A stretch of DNA of 6,866 nucleotides from JBLHGU01 sp047615875 (GTDB lineage: Bacteria; Pseudomonadota; Gammaproteobacteria; Arenicellales; CAJQKF01), in contig JBLHGU010000266.1 of the NCBI GenBank assembly GCA_047615875.1, positions 1-6,866 on the forward strand. The letters are read 5' to 3'. The position numbers and the translations under genes were made by a program. Shown in pieces: positions 1 through 6,362 of this stretch; position 1 is the first letter of the stretch; every line of letters starts with the position of its first letter. The notes under the pieces are model-generated. The model had not been told where the DNA came from. It did not search any database and saw only the letters and a program-made list of their open reading frames with translations.

Positions 1-251
1 CCAAAAGAAACCACATCAGCCAGACTATCGTATTCTTTTCCAAAATCACTGGCTGTATTGGTCCAACGAGCGATCCGCCCATCCAGCCCATCCAGTATCA
101 TGGAGATGAACACTGCCATTGCAGCCAGTTCAAACTTTCCATGGTTAGCCTGAATGATGGCAAAGAATCCAACAAACAGACTGCCAGTAGTTACCAGACT
201 CGGTAATATATAAACTCCCTTATGCGGTTTATCCGGCAAAGATTCAGTCAT
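1..251 (-). CDS. pssA: CDP-diacylglycerol--serine O-phosphatidyltransferase, N-terminal part (cut by window edge)
   Basis: Makes phosphatidylserine and CMP from CDP-diacylglycerol and L-serine at the inner membrane. I translated the strand from an ATG at 251; 83 codons are visible and the frame stays open to base 1. The reading is MTESLPDKPHKGVYILPSLV, then a hydrophobic helix at about residues 16-34, a second at about 43-56, and a complete CDP-alcohol phosphotransferase motif DG-x2-AR-x8-G-x3-D-x3-D at about residues 57-79, with every signature residue present. This is the integral-membrane type, not the phospholipase-D-like PssA of E. coli. The ATG lies inside the last codons of psd (8-base overlap), and a GAGGA ribosome site sits at 260-264, so translation is probably coupled to psd. 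The two products act in sequence: PssA makes the substrate of Psd. The C-terminal membrane segments lie outside the window. Confidence 0.96.
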   Translation of the reverse strand, partial: MTESLPDKPHKGVYILPSLVTTGSLFVGFFAIIQANHGKFELAAMAVFISMILDGLDGRIARWTNTASDFGKEYDSLADVVSF

Positions 252-915
252 CGGTGATTTCCTCGGTGGCCTGTTCAGGCAATCCTATTGTGGCAATAAT
301 ATCACTGCCGGGTTTAACCCATTGTCCCAACTGTACAGAAATTTCCGCACTGGCTGGCAAGTAAACGTCTACCCGCGAGCCAAACCGGATAAAACCATAG
401 CGTTCTCCACCCTGCACAGGATCGCCTTTCTCTACATAACAGAGAATTCTTCTGGCAATCAGACCGGCAATTTGGACAGCGACCACGTCAACTCCGGACT
501 GGGTCTGTACCCAAACGGCGTTACGCTCATTCTGTGTAGACGATTTATCCAGGGCGGCATGGAAAAATCTTCCAGGATAATACCAGCGCCCCTTTACAAC
601 ACCGCCAACGGGGAGCCTATTTGAATGCACTGAAAATATATTCATAAAAACGCTGACCCGTTTAGCAGGGCGCTTCAAATAGGGATCTTCGACATCACCA
701 ATCGCTACAATTTTGCCATGGGCGGGAGAAACCACGGCGCCCGCTTCCTGGGAGGTATCAACAGTTGGATCTCTAAAAAACTGCAATACAAAAATAAAGA
801 CCATCCAAAACGGTACTGACCACAACCCGGCACCCACCCAGGTAACTACAATTGCAATACCAAAAGAGATTAAGATAAACAGCCAGCCTTCTTTGGCAAT
901 TAATGGATGTTTCAT
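244..915 (-). CDS. psd: Phosphatidylserine decarboxylase proenzyme, short form
   Basis: Decarboxylates phosphatidylserine to phosphatidylethanolamine at the inner membrane. At 223 residues it belongs to the short subfamily (about 215-260) found in many beta- and some gammaproteobacteria and alphaproteobacteria. Two hydrophobic segments lie at about residues 11-31 and 33-47, followed by the conserved FFRDP. The self-cleavage site is the Gly-Ser pair at 179-180 in GFIRFGSRVDVYLP; Ser180 should become the pyruvoyl group of the small alpha chain. VFMNIFSVHSNRLP carries His97, which matches the His of the E. coli D90/H147/S254 triad. The odd point is at residue 66: the usual SPxDG motif reads SPAHG, so the triad Asp is His (codon CAT at 718-720). 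The gene starts 26 bases after ilvN with only a weak GAAG ribosome site and overlaps pssA at its end. Family assignment is certain; normal activity is not proven because of H66. Confidence 0.96.
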   Translation of the reverse strand: MKHPLIAKEGWLFILISFGIAIVVTWVGAGLWSVPFWMVFIFVLQFFRDPTVDTSQEAGAVVSPAHGKIVAIGDVEDPYLKRPAKRVSVFMNIFSVHSNRLPVGGVVKGRWYYPGRFFHAALDKSSTQNERNAVWVQTQSGVDVVAVQIAGLIARRILCYVEKGDPVQGGERYGFIRFGSRVDVYLPASAEISVQLGQWVKPGSDIIATIGLPEQATEEITDD

Positions 916-941
916 AACTTCAATTTACAGGCCTTGTTCAC

Positions 942-1433
942 CTACAGCCTGAGTGCGCGGGTACCACGTGCAATTCCGGAAACACCTGATCGAACAACTT
1001 CGACAATATCTGCTTCTTGCATTGCTTCGATAAAAGCATCTATTTTATCGCCTGTTCCGGTTAGCTCCATAGTGTATGTACTAGTGGTAACATCGATTAT
1101 TCGCCCGCGAAATATATCCACCAAACGCTTAACTTCCTCACGTTGAGGGCCTTCCGCTTTGACCTTAATCATGAGCAACTCTCTTTCGATATGCGCCCCT
1201 TCGGTTAAATCCATTAACTTGACCACATCAACCAGTTTATTCAACTGTTTGGTAATCTGCTCTAGCACACGCTCAGAGCCACTGGTAACCAGCGTCAGTC
1301 GGGATAGCGAGCTATCTTCAGTAGGCGCTACAGTTAGTGATTCAATGTTGTAGCCGCGAGCAGAAAAGAGACCGGCTACACGAGATAGTGCACCGGACTC
1401 ATTTTCCATTAACAACGAAATAATTCTTCTCAT
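942..1433 (-). CDS. ilvN: Acetolactate synthase small (regulatory) subunit
   Basis: Regulatory subunit of acetohydroxyacid synthase. It activates the large subunit and carries the valine feedback site, in the cytoplasm. The 163 residues equal the length of E. coli IlvH. An N-terminal ACT domain spans about residues 3-76, opening MRRIISLLMENESGALSRV, and a C-terminal ACT-like domain spans about 80-158 with the conserved GRIIDVT stretch. Asn11, Gly14 and Asn29, which correspond to valine-site residues in E. coli IlvH, are all present, so valine inhibition is predicted (inference). The ATG at 1433 abuts the TAG of ilvB with no gap, and a GGGAG ribosome site lies at 1443-1447 inside the end of ilvB. 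This fits coupled translation and matched subunit amounts. The symbol ilvH would be equally valid, since the protein resembles the E. coli isozyme III subunit more than the short IlvN. Confidence 0.97.
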   Translation of the reverse strand: MRRIISLLMENESGALSRVAGLFSARGYNIESLTVAPTEDSSLSRLTLVTSGSERVLEQITKQLNKLVDVVKLMDLTEGAHIERELLMIKVKAEGPQREEVKRLVDIFRGRIIDVTTSTYTMELTGTGDKIDAFIEAMQEADIVEVVRSGVSGIARGTRALRL

Positions 1434-3170
1434 CTAGGCAAGCTCCCGATTCTCAACAGACTCGTCTTTACCGGGTTTAAGCACCATTTCATGATGCCCC
1501 TTGCCAGCAGCGATCATTGGATAAACATTTTCGGTCTGATCAGTAATGAAATCCATAAAATACAGATGCTCTTTATCTGCAAAAACTTCTTTCAACGCAC
1601 CTTCGACATCTGCGGGATCTTCGACCTTGATACCACGATGCCCATAACTTTCTGCCATCATGACAAAATCCGGCACCGCATCCATATAGGAGTGCGAGTA
1701 ACGACGATCGTAGAAAAACTCCTGCCACTGACGCACCATTCCGAGATAGCGATTATTCAGGTTAATTATTTTTAGCGGCAAGTCGTACTGACGACACGTA
1801 GCGAGTTCCTGAATACACATCAGTATACTGGCCTCGCCAGTGACACAAGCCACATCAACACCTGGATGAGCAAACTGTACGCCCATAGCTGCGGGCAGGC
1901 CAAAACCCATCGTGCCAAGGCCACCAGAGTTTATCCAACGCAGCGGTTGCTTGAAATGATAGTACTGGGCGGCCCACATCTGGTGCTGGCCAACATCTGA
2001 AGTTACAAACGCTTCACCGCCGGTGACCTCATAGAGTTTCTCGATTACCATTTGCGGCTTAATGACATTAGATGCGTCACGGTCGTAGCCCAGCGAATCT
2101 TTACCACGCCATCGATCAATTTGCTTCCACCAGGCTGCAAGCCCATCTGCGTTCGGTTGGCCGGGTTCCTGTTTCAAAGCATGCAACAAATCCTCTAAAA
2201 CAATAGCGGCTTCCCCAACGATGGGAACTTCCACCGGCACAACTTTGCCGATAGTTGCCGGGTCAATATCGATATGAATAATTCGCGCATTAGGTGAGAA
2301 ATTATTTAAATCGCCAGTTATTCGATCATCGAATCTAGCGCCAACCGTCAACATAACATCGCAGTCATGCATGGCCATATTCGCCTCGTAGGTACCATGC
2401 ATTCCCAGCATACCGATATAGAGTGGGTCTTTGGCAGGAAATCCGCCAAGTCCCATCAAAGTATTGGTACAGGGGTAACCTAAAAAATGCACCAAATCGG
2501 TCAACTCTTTATGGGCATTACCCATAATGATGCCACCGCCTGTGTAAATAATAGGCCGCTCTGCCTCGCGCAAAATCTTTGCAGCCCGGGCAATCTGTTT
2601 TGGATGACCTTTGATACGCGGGGCATAGGAGCGCATTTCTACGGAATCCGGGTACACATACTCACATCTCATGGCCGTCACATCTTTCGGAATATCTACC
2701 AGCACCGGTCCAGGTCGACCGGTTGTAGCGATATGAAATGCTTTCTTAATGGTAACTGCAAGATCTCTAACATCTTTAACCAAAAAATTGTGTTTCACGC
2801 AGGGGCGTGTGATACCAATAGCATCAACTTCCTGAAAGGCATCATCACCAATCACAGATGTTGGTACCTGAGCAGATAGAACCACCATAGGGATTGAGTC
2901 CATATGGGCGGTAGCAATACCGGTCACCGTGTTTGTAACACCTGGACCAGAAGTTACCAGCACTACACCGGGTTTGCCGGTTGCCCGGGCATAGCCATCT
3001 GCCGCGTGGGTTGCGCCCTGTTCATGTCGCACGAGGACGTGCTTAACCTTCTCCTGCTGGAAAAGAGCATCATAAATATGCAACGCCGCGCCGCCAGGAT
3101 AACCGAAGAGATAATCAATACCTTCGTCTTGAAGACAACGCACTACAATTTCTGCACCTGTCAGTTCCAC
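1434..3170 (-). CDS. ilvB: Acetolactate synthase large (catalytic) subunit
   Basis: Thiamine diphosphate enzyme that condenses two pyruvates to acetolactate, or pyruvate with 2-ketobutyrate to acetohydroxybutyrate, the first common step to valine, leucine and isoleucine. Its 578 residues compare with 574 in E. coli IlvI. The N-terminal domain (about 1-165) holds the catalytic Glu50 in VRHEQGATHAADGYARATG and the SGPG loop at 74-77. The central FAD domain (about 190-325) has RFDDR at 279-283. The C-terminal domain (about 370-540) holds the cofactor site, with Asn472-Asn473 in INLNNRYLGMVRQWQ. The motif before it reads Gly445-Glu446-Ala447 instead of the usual Gly-Asp-Gly, with the normal spacing to NN. 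The start is GTG at 3170, chosen because GAGGTGA, an excellent ribosome site, lies at 3174-3180 and the protein then begins like its relatives (MELTGAEIVV). First gene of the ilvB-ilvN-psd-pssA operon. The symbol ilvI is equally valid. Confidence 0.97.
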   Translation of the reverse strand: MELTGAEIVVRCLQDEGIDYLFGYPGGAALHIYDALFQQEKVKHVLVRHEQGATHAADGYARATGKPGVVLVTSGPGVTNTVTGIATAHMDSIPMVVLSAQVPTSVIGDDAFQEVDAIGITRPCVKHNFLVKDVRDLAVTIKKAFHIATTGRPGPVLVDIPKDVTAMRCEYVYPDSVEMRSYAPRIKGHPKQIARAAKILREAERPIIYTGGGIIMGNAHKELTDLVHFLGYPCTNTLMGLGGFPAKDPLYIGMLGMHGTYEANMAMHDCDVMLTVGARFDDRITGDLNNFSPNARIIHIDIDPATIGKVVPVEVPIVGEAAIVLEDLLHALKQEPGQPNADGLAAWWKQIDRWRGKDSLGYDRDASNVIKPQMVIEKLYEVTGGEAFVTSDVGQHQMWAAQYYHFKQPLRWINSGGLGTMGFGLPAAMGVQFAHPGVDVACVTGEASILMCIQELATCRQYDLPLKIINLNNRYLGMVRQWQEFFYDRRYSHSYMDAVPDFVMMAESYGHRGIKVEDPADVEGALKEVFADKEHLYFMDFITDQTENVYPMIAAGKGHHEMVLKPGKDESVENRELA

Positions 3171-3173
3171 AAT

Positions 3174-3180
3174 TCACCTC
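3174..3180 (-). promoter_or_regulatory. Ribosome binding site that fixes the GTG start of ilvB
   Basis: On the minus strand GAGGTGA, a seven-base match to the anti-Shine-Dalgarno complement, precedes GTG by three bases (six from the GAGG core). No ATG lies in frame nearby, so the GTG at 3168-3170 is the supported start. Confidence 0.75.
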
Positions 3181-3194
3181 AAAATTGTCAATAG

Positions 3195-3212
3195 TCTTCA
3201 GTTACCTGAAGA
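3195..3212 (-). repeat. Perfect 7-bp inverted repeat with GTAA loop in the ilvB leader
   Basis: On the minus strand the sequence is TCTTCAG-GTAA-CTGAAGA, a perfect 7-base stem closed by GUAA, a GNRA-type tetraloop in RNA. It sits 24 bases upstream of the ilvB GTG and ends 14 bases before the ribosome site. No U run follows directly, so it is not a standard terminator. A regulatory or mRNA-stabilising hairpin is possible; no function is shown. Confidence 0.5.
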
Positions 3213-3293
3213 AAAGTCATTCACCCTTGTACAGCATTTCCTCTGACCATAGATCGACGCCGACTTAATAACAACACACAAGGTGGAAATAGT

Positions 3294-3327
3294 GTCAGGG
3301 AGCGCGGGGAATTGATACACTCCTGAC
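3294..3327. repeat. Imperfect inverted repeat in the ilvB-lpxH intergenic region
   Basis: GTCAGG at 3294-3299 pairs with CCTGAC at 3322-3327, and two more base pairs (AG at 3301-3302 with CT at 3320-3321) form if G3300 is bulged. The loop is about 17 bases. It could be an RNA hairpin or a protein-binding dyad; it lacks a T run on either side. Confidence 0.35.
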
Positions 3328-3384
3328 TATTAGACCTTGATCAGCGTTGCAAACACAGCGAAGGCCTGTGAAGAAATCCCGCTA

Positions 3385-3405
3385 GCCGAATCCAATCGAT
3401 TCAGC
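3385..3405 (-). repeat. 8-bp hairpin near the predicted 5' end of the ilvB leader
   Basis: Minus-strand RNA reads GCUGAAUC-gauug-GAUUCGGC, an eight-base stem with one G-U wobble and a five-base loop. In plus-strand RNA the wobble becomes a C-A mismatch, so the fold favours the ilvB transcript. It begins a few bases after the start site (about 3409) expected from the candidate promoter. A 5'-end stability hairpin is one possibility. Confidence 0.35.
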
Positions 3406-3415
3406 AGAACTGAGT

Positions 3416-3445
3416 AGTATAAACGCCGAGCATAACCAAGGTAAA
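3416..3445 (-). promoter_or_regulatory. Candidate sigma70 promoter for the ilvB operon
   Basis: Minus strand: -35 TTTACC at 3440-3445 (4 of 6 consensus bases), an 18-base spacer, and -10 TATACT at 3416-3421 (5 of 6). It predicts a start near 3409 and a leader of about 240 bases before the ilvB GTG. It is the best match I saw by eye in this region, but no scoring was done. Confidence 0.35.
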
Positions 3446-3493
3446 TTCCATTTCGCTATTTAAACAACATATTTGAAGGAAATTCGAGCTGCA

Positions 3494-4315
3494 GTGACGC
3501 TTAACAGCCCAGAACCCATTCAACACATCAGTCTTTCTGCCAAGAGCCGAGTTGGTATGATTTCAGATTTACATCTGACACCGGATCGAGATGATATAAG
3601 CCAGCGCCTGCAACAGTTTCTGGAAAAGCAGGGATCAGAGCTGGATTATCTTTTTATTCTAGGTGATTTATTCGAGTTCTGGATTGGTGATGATGCTACG
3701 GTTGCCTGCCACTACGAAAATATTGAGGCTATTCTCACCGACTTCGTCAAGCAAAATGAAACTGTAATTTACTTGATGCATGGCAATCGCGATTTCCTTT
3801 TGGGAGCAGGTTTTTGCCAACGTCAACAATCTCATTTAATAAATGACCCCTGTTTATTAAAGATTGGCAGTATTGAAATCATATTGGCACACGGTGATGC
3901 CTACTGTACAGACGACACAGAACATCAGATATTTCGCCGGCAAACACGCAATCCGGTCTGGCAAACAGAATTTTTAAGTCTATCTGTAGATGAACGCCTC
4001 GAGTATGCACGACAAGTCCGCGCCCATAGCGAAGCCGGAAAATCGGCTAAATCACAGTTAATTATGGATGTGAATCAGTTGGCAATTGAGCAAGAATTTG
4101 CCAATTTTAAAAGCAGTTTTTTGATTCATGGTCACACTCATCGACCAGCCGTACATTCTCTACAAACTGCTTACAGGCGTTGTTTACGAATTGTTTTAGG
4201 CGACTGGTTTGAACAGAGCAGTTATCTGGAAATAAACGATATGTTGTTGAGCTTTAATGTTGGTCAACAACAGTATCGGATAAATTTGTCTGATAAAGTC
4301 ATCTCAATTCAGTAA
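3494..4315 (+). CDS. lpxH: UDP-2,3-diacylglucosamine diphosphatase (pyrophosphatase), lipid A synthesis
   Basis: Cleaves UDP-2,3-diacylglucosamine to lipid X (2,3-diacylglucosamine 1-phosphate) and UMP, the fourth step of lipid A synthesis, at the cytoplasmic face of the inner membrane. It is a metallophosphoesterase with all the metal-site blocks in order: SDLHL, LGDLFEFWIGDD, HGNRDFLLG, LAHGDAYCTDD and IHGHTHRP, then VLGDWFEQSSYLE. The GNRD form, in place of GNHD/E, is typical of LpxH. No ATG lies in the right place. An in-frame TTG at 3473 has no ribosome site before it. GTG at 3494 (MTLNSPEPIQ) follows AAGGA at 3476-3480, rather far away at 13 bases. ATG at 3557 would remove the first beta strand. 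I favour GTG 3494, giving 273 residues against 240 in E. coli, with about 20 extra N-terminal residues. It stands alone, divergent from ilvB, and its last 17 bases overlap the end of purF. Confidence 0.93.
   Translation: MTLNSPEPIQHISLSAKSRVGMISDLHLTPDRDDISQRLQQFLEKQGSELDYLFILGDLFEFWIGDDATVACHYENIEAILTDFVKQNETVIYLMHGNRDFLLGAGFCQRQQSHLINDPCLLKIGSIEIILAHGDAYCTDDTEHQIFRRQTRNPVWQTEFLSLSVDERLEYARQVRAHSEAGKSAKSQLIMDVNQLAIEQEFANFKSSFLIHGHTHRPAVHSLQTAYRRCLRIVLGDWFEQSSYLEINDMLLSFNVGQQQYRINLSDKVISIQ
4242..4272. repeat. 9-bp perfect inverted repeat near the lpxH/purF convergence
   Basis: TGTTGTTGA at 4242-4250 and TCAACAACA at 4264-4272 are perfect inverted copies with a 13-base loop. They lie inside the 3' part of lpxH and start 27 bases past the purF stop on the minus strand, where purF transcription should end. 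The stem is A/T-rich, and only a broken T-rich stretch follows on the minus strand, so an intrinsic terminator for purF is possible but weak. Confidence 0.35.
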
Positions 4316-5816
4316 GTTGCTCTGCATCGAGTTCTGTGACCGGATGCAAAGGGCGACTGCCACGCCCTGCCTCCAGATGAGCCAGATAATTAGCGTCAAC
4401 CTCACTGGTCACGTATTCGCCACTGAAGCAGGACGATTCAAGTAGCTCAATATTTGGATTGCCTTCTCGAACGGCTTCTTCAAGATCTTCTAAAGTCTGG
4501 TAAAAAACTCTATCAGCTCCAATCTCTTCACCAATTTGCCTGGTATTTCTTCCGCTACCTACAAGTTCTGACATTGTCGGCATGTCGATGCCGTAAACAT
4601 TAGGATATCTAACTGGCGGAGCAGCGGAAGCAAAATAGACTTTCCTCGCGCCCGCTTCGCGCGCCATCTGAATGATTTGCCGGGACGTTGTGCCCCGAAC
4701 AATACTATCATCGACCAACAGGACATTTTTACCACGGAATTCCAGGTCGATTGCATTGAGTTTTTGACGAACCGATTTTTTTCTTTCAGCCTGCCCTGGC
4801 ATTATAAATGTTCGGCCGATATAGCGGTTTTTCATAAAACCCTCGCGATATTTGAGCTGCAATTCCCAGGCCATCTGCAACGCTGCTGTACGACTAGTAT
4901 CCGGTACTGGTATGACGACATCAATATCGTGGTCTGGCCAGGCTTCTTTCAGTCGCTTACCCAGTCGTTCGCCCATTCGCATTCGCGTTTTATACACCGA
5001 GACATCATCCATAATCGAGTCTGGACGCGCCAGATAAACATACTCGAAAACGCAGGGTGCGAGTCGTGCAGCTGTATCGCATAAACGCTTATGAACCGAT
5101 CCCTCCTGGCTTATAAAAACTGCTTCGCCAGGCGCCACATCTCTTACCAAGTCAAACCCAAGCACGTCTAGAGCCACACTTTCAGACGCAATCATATGGG
5201 ATTCGCTGCCGTCAGTCTCAACGCGCTTACCGAACACCAGAGGGCGTATCCCATTCGGATCACGAAAGGCAAGAATGCCATACCCGACAATTAGAACAAC
5301 GACGGCAAACGCACCTGTACAACGTCGATAAACTCCTTGCACCGCATTAAAAATATCATCTGAATCCAGGCGCAGCTTAGATTTACCCACGGCGTTATAG
5401 AGCTCATGTGCAAATATATTTAGTAAAATTTCAGAATCAGAATTGGTGTTTATCTGGCGTAAATCATCCCGAAACAACGCCTCGCGCAACTCACTCGTAT
5501 TAGTCAGGTTACCATTGTGACTCAAAGCCAGACCAAATGGTGAGTTGACATAAAATGGCTGAGCTTCGGCTCGTGAATCACCGCCAGCAGTGGGATATCG
5601 GATATGGCCAATACCCATCTTACCTTTTAACTGAACCATATGACGCGTGTGAAAAACATCTCGCACCAGGCCATTATCCTTACGCAAATAAACCCTTCCA
5701 TCATCACACGTCATAATGCCAGCGGCATCCTGGCCACGGTGCTGCAAAACCGTCAATGCGTCATAAAGACTTTGATTCACGGGATAATTTCCAACAATTC
5801 CGGCTATGCCGCACAT
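4299..5816 (-). CDS. purF: Amidophosphoribosyltransferase (glutamine PRPP amidotransferase)
   Basis: First committed step of purine synthesis: PRPP plus glutamine gives 5-phosphoribosylamine, glutamate and pyrophosphate, in the cytoplasm. The 505 residues equal E. coli PurF in length. Cys2 in MCGIAGIVG is the N-terminal nucleophile once Met is removed; there is no propeptide, as in E. coli and unlike the Bacillus type. The glutaminase domain (about 2-235) shows QHRGQDAAGI at 25-34, Arg73, Asn101-Gly102 and Asp127. The phosphoribosyltransferase domain (about 260-450) has the PRPP loop VLLVDDSIVRGTTS at 365-378. There are no cysteines arranged as in iron-sulfur PurF. The ATG at 5816 has TGGAA at 5822-5826 as ribosome site and lies 15 bases after cvpA. 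Downstream, the gene runs 17 bases into the end of the convergent lpxH. PurR-type control is known in E. coli; any promoter lies upstream of this window. Confidence 0.98.
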   Translation of the reverse strand: MCGIAGIVGNYPVNQSLYDALTVLQHRGQDAAGIMTCDDGRVYLRKDNGLVRDVFHTRHMVQLKGKMGIGHIRYPTAGGDSRAEAQPFYVNSPFGLALSHNGNLTNTSELREALFRDDLRQINTNSDSEILLNIFAHELYNAVGKSKLRLDSDDIFNAVQGVYRRCTGAFAVVVLIVGYGILAFRDPNGIRPLVFGKRVETDGSESHMIASESVALDVLGFDLVRDVAPGEAVFISQEGSVHKRLCDTAARLAPCVFEYVYLARPDSIMDDVSVYKTRMRMGERLGKRLKEAWPDHDIDVVIPVPDTSRTAALQMAWELQLKYREGFMKNRYIGRTFIMPGQAERKKSVRQKLNAIDLEFRGKNVLLVDDSIVRGTTSRQIIQMAREAGARKVYFASAAPPVRYPNVYGIDMPTMSELVGSGRNTRQIGEEIGADRVFYQTLEDLEEAVREGNPNIELLESSCFSGEYVTSEVDANYLAHLEAGRGSRPLHPVTELDAEQLTELR

Positions 5817-5831
5817 ATCAGTTCCAGAAAA

Positions 5832-6362
5832 TTAATTCGAATTAAGGGTGGGCAAAATAATTTCAGCGGAGTTTACAGAGGTATAACCCTGGCGATCAAG
5901 AATAGCTAAGATAGGATCGAAATATGGTACAAGACGTGATGTTTCAAACCAGGTCTCCTCCTTGGCTGGAGTAAATCGAAGGAGAAATACTAAAATAAGG
6001 CCAATCGCAATACCACGAGCGATACCAAATATCGCTCCTAAAGATCTGTCAGTTCCAGCAATGCCAACCAAAGACAACAACTTGGCTAGAAGTATGGCGC
6101 ATAGAGAGAACACTAGCAAACAAACAATAAATACGGCCACCAAAGCAACAATATATTGTAATTGCGGCGCGTCTAGATAAGGCTTTAACCAGTTTGATAC
6201 AATTGGTGCAAATTTAAAGGCTAACCAGAGCGAGACCACCCAGGAAAGTAATGAAAGCAATTCGCGAATCAAACCGCGAACCATACCGACTATCGCTGAT
6301 ATCACGAAAACAGCTATTAACAACAGATCGAATGAAGATAGCCCATACTCGGAAATATTCAT
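5832..6362 (-). CDS. cvpA: CvpA family inner-membrane protein (colicin V production)
   Basis: Small polytopic inner-membrane protein. E. coli CvpA was named for a requirement in colicin V production; its exact biochemical role is not settled. The 176 residues (E. coli about 162) show hydrophobic segments at about 11-27, 33-52, 69-95 and 108-128, followed by a polar tail of about 48 residues. The conserved family stretch VGMVRGLIRELLSLLSW lies at about 25-41, between the first two helices. The gene sits directly before purF, as in E. coli and many other proteobacteria. Its ATG overlaps the dedD stop in ATGA (6359-6362). There is no clear ribosome site, and a predicted hairpin covers the start codon, so translation probably depends on ribosomes finishing dedD. 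Confidence 0.95.
   Translation of the reverse strand: MNISEYGLSSFDLLLIAVFVISAIVGMVRGLIRELLSLLSWVVSLWLAFKFAPIVSNWLKPYLDAPQLQYIVALVAVFIVCLLVFSLCAILLAKLLSLVGIAGTDRSLGAIFGIARGIAIGLILVFLLRFTPAKEETWFETSRLVPYFDPILAILDRQGYTSVNSAEIILPTLNSN

Larger units (their letters stand above)
3171..3493. other. Divergent intergenic region between ilvB and lpxH
   Basis: About 320 bases separate the ilvB GTG (3170) from the favoured lpxH start (3494). No protein gene is recognisable in it. It holds one candidate sigma70 promoter toward ilvB at 3416-3445 and inverted repeats at 3385-3405, 3354-3370, 3294-3327 and 3195-3212. A few minus-strand ORFs of 6-10 codons are present (for example ATG at 3220 to TGA at 3188, reading MTFLQVTEDY), but none has the run of Val, Leu or Ile codons of a classical ilv attenuator peptide. 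I saw no convincing promoter toward lpxH: TATAAA at 3418-3423 has no good -35 partner. If the ilvB promoter is right, the ilvB leader RNA would be about 240 bases, long enough to be regulatory. Confidence 0.6.

Noticed and set aside
322..624. 100-codon plus-strand open frame opposite psd
   Set aside because: Antisense to conserved psd sequence including the region before the cleavage site; composition is not protein-like.
2487..2879. 130-codon plus-strand open frame opposite ilvB
   Set aside because: It is antisense to a strongly conserved stretch of ilvB, resembles no family I know, and is explained by the codon pattern of the opposite strand.
3187..3192. Perfect minus-strand TTGACA just before ilvB as a -35 box
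   Set aside because: A -10 element would fall inside the ilvB coding region and none is visible there; transcription would then begin after the start codon.
3188..3220. Ten-codon ORF before ilvB as an attenuator leader peptide
   Set aside because: It has only one Leu and one Val, no run of branched-chain codons, and no terminator hairpin with a U run follows, so it does not fit ilv attenuation.
4677..5084. 135-codon plus-strand open frame opposite purF
   Set aside because: Shadow of purF codons, no recognisable domain and no ribosome site support.
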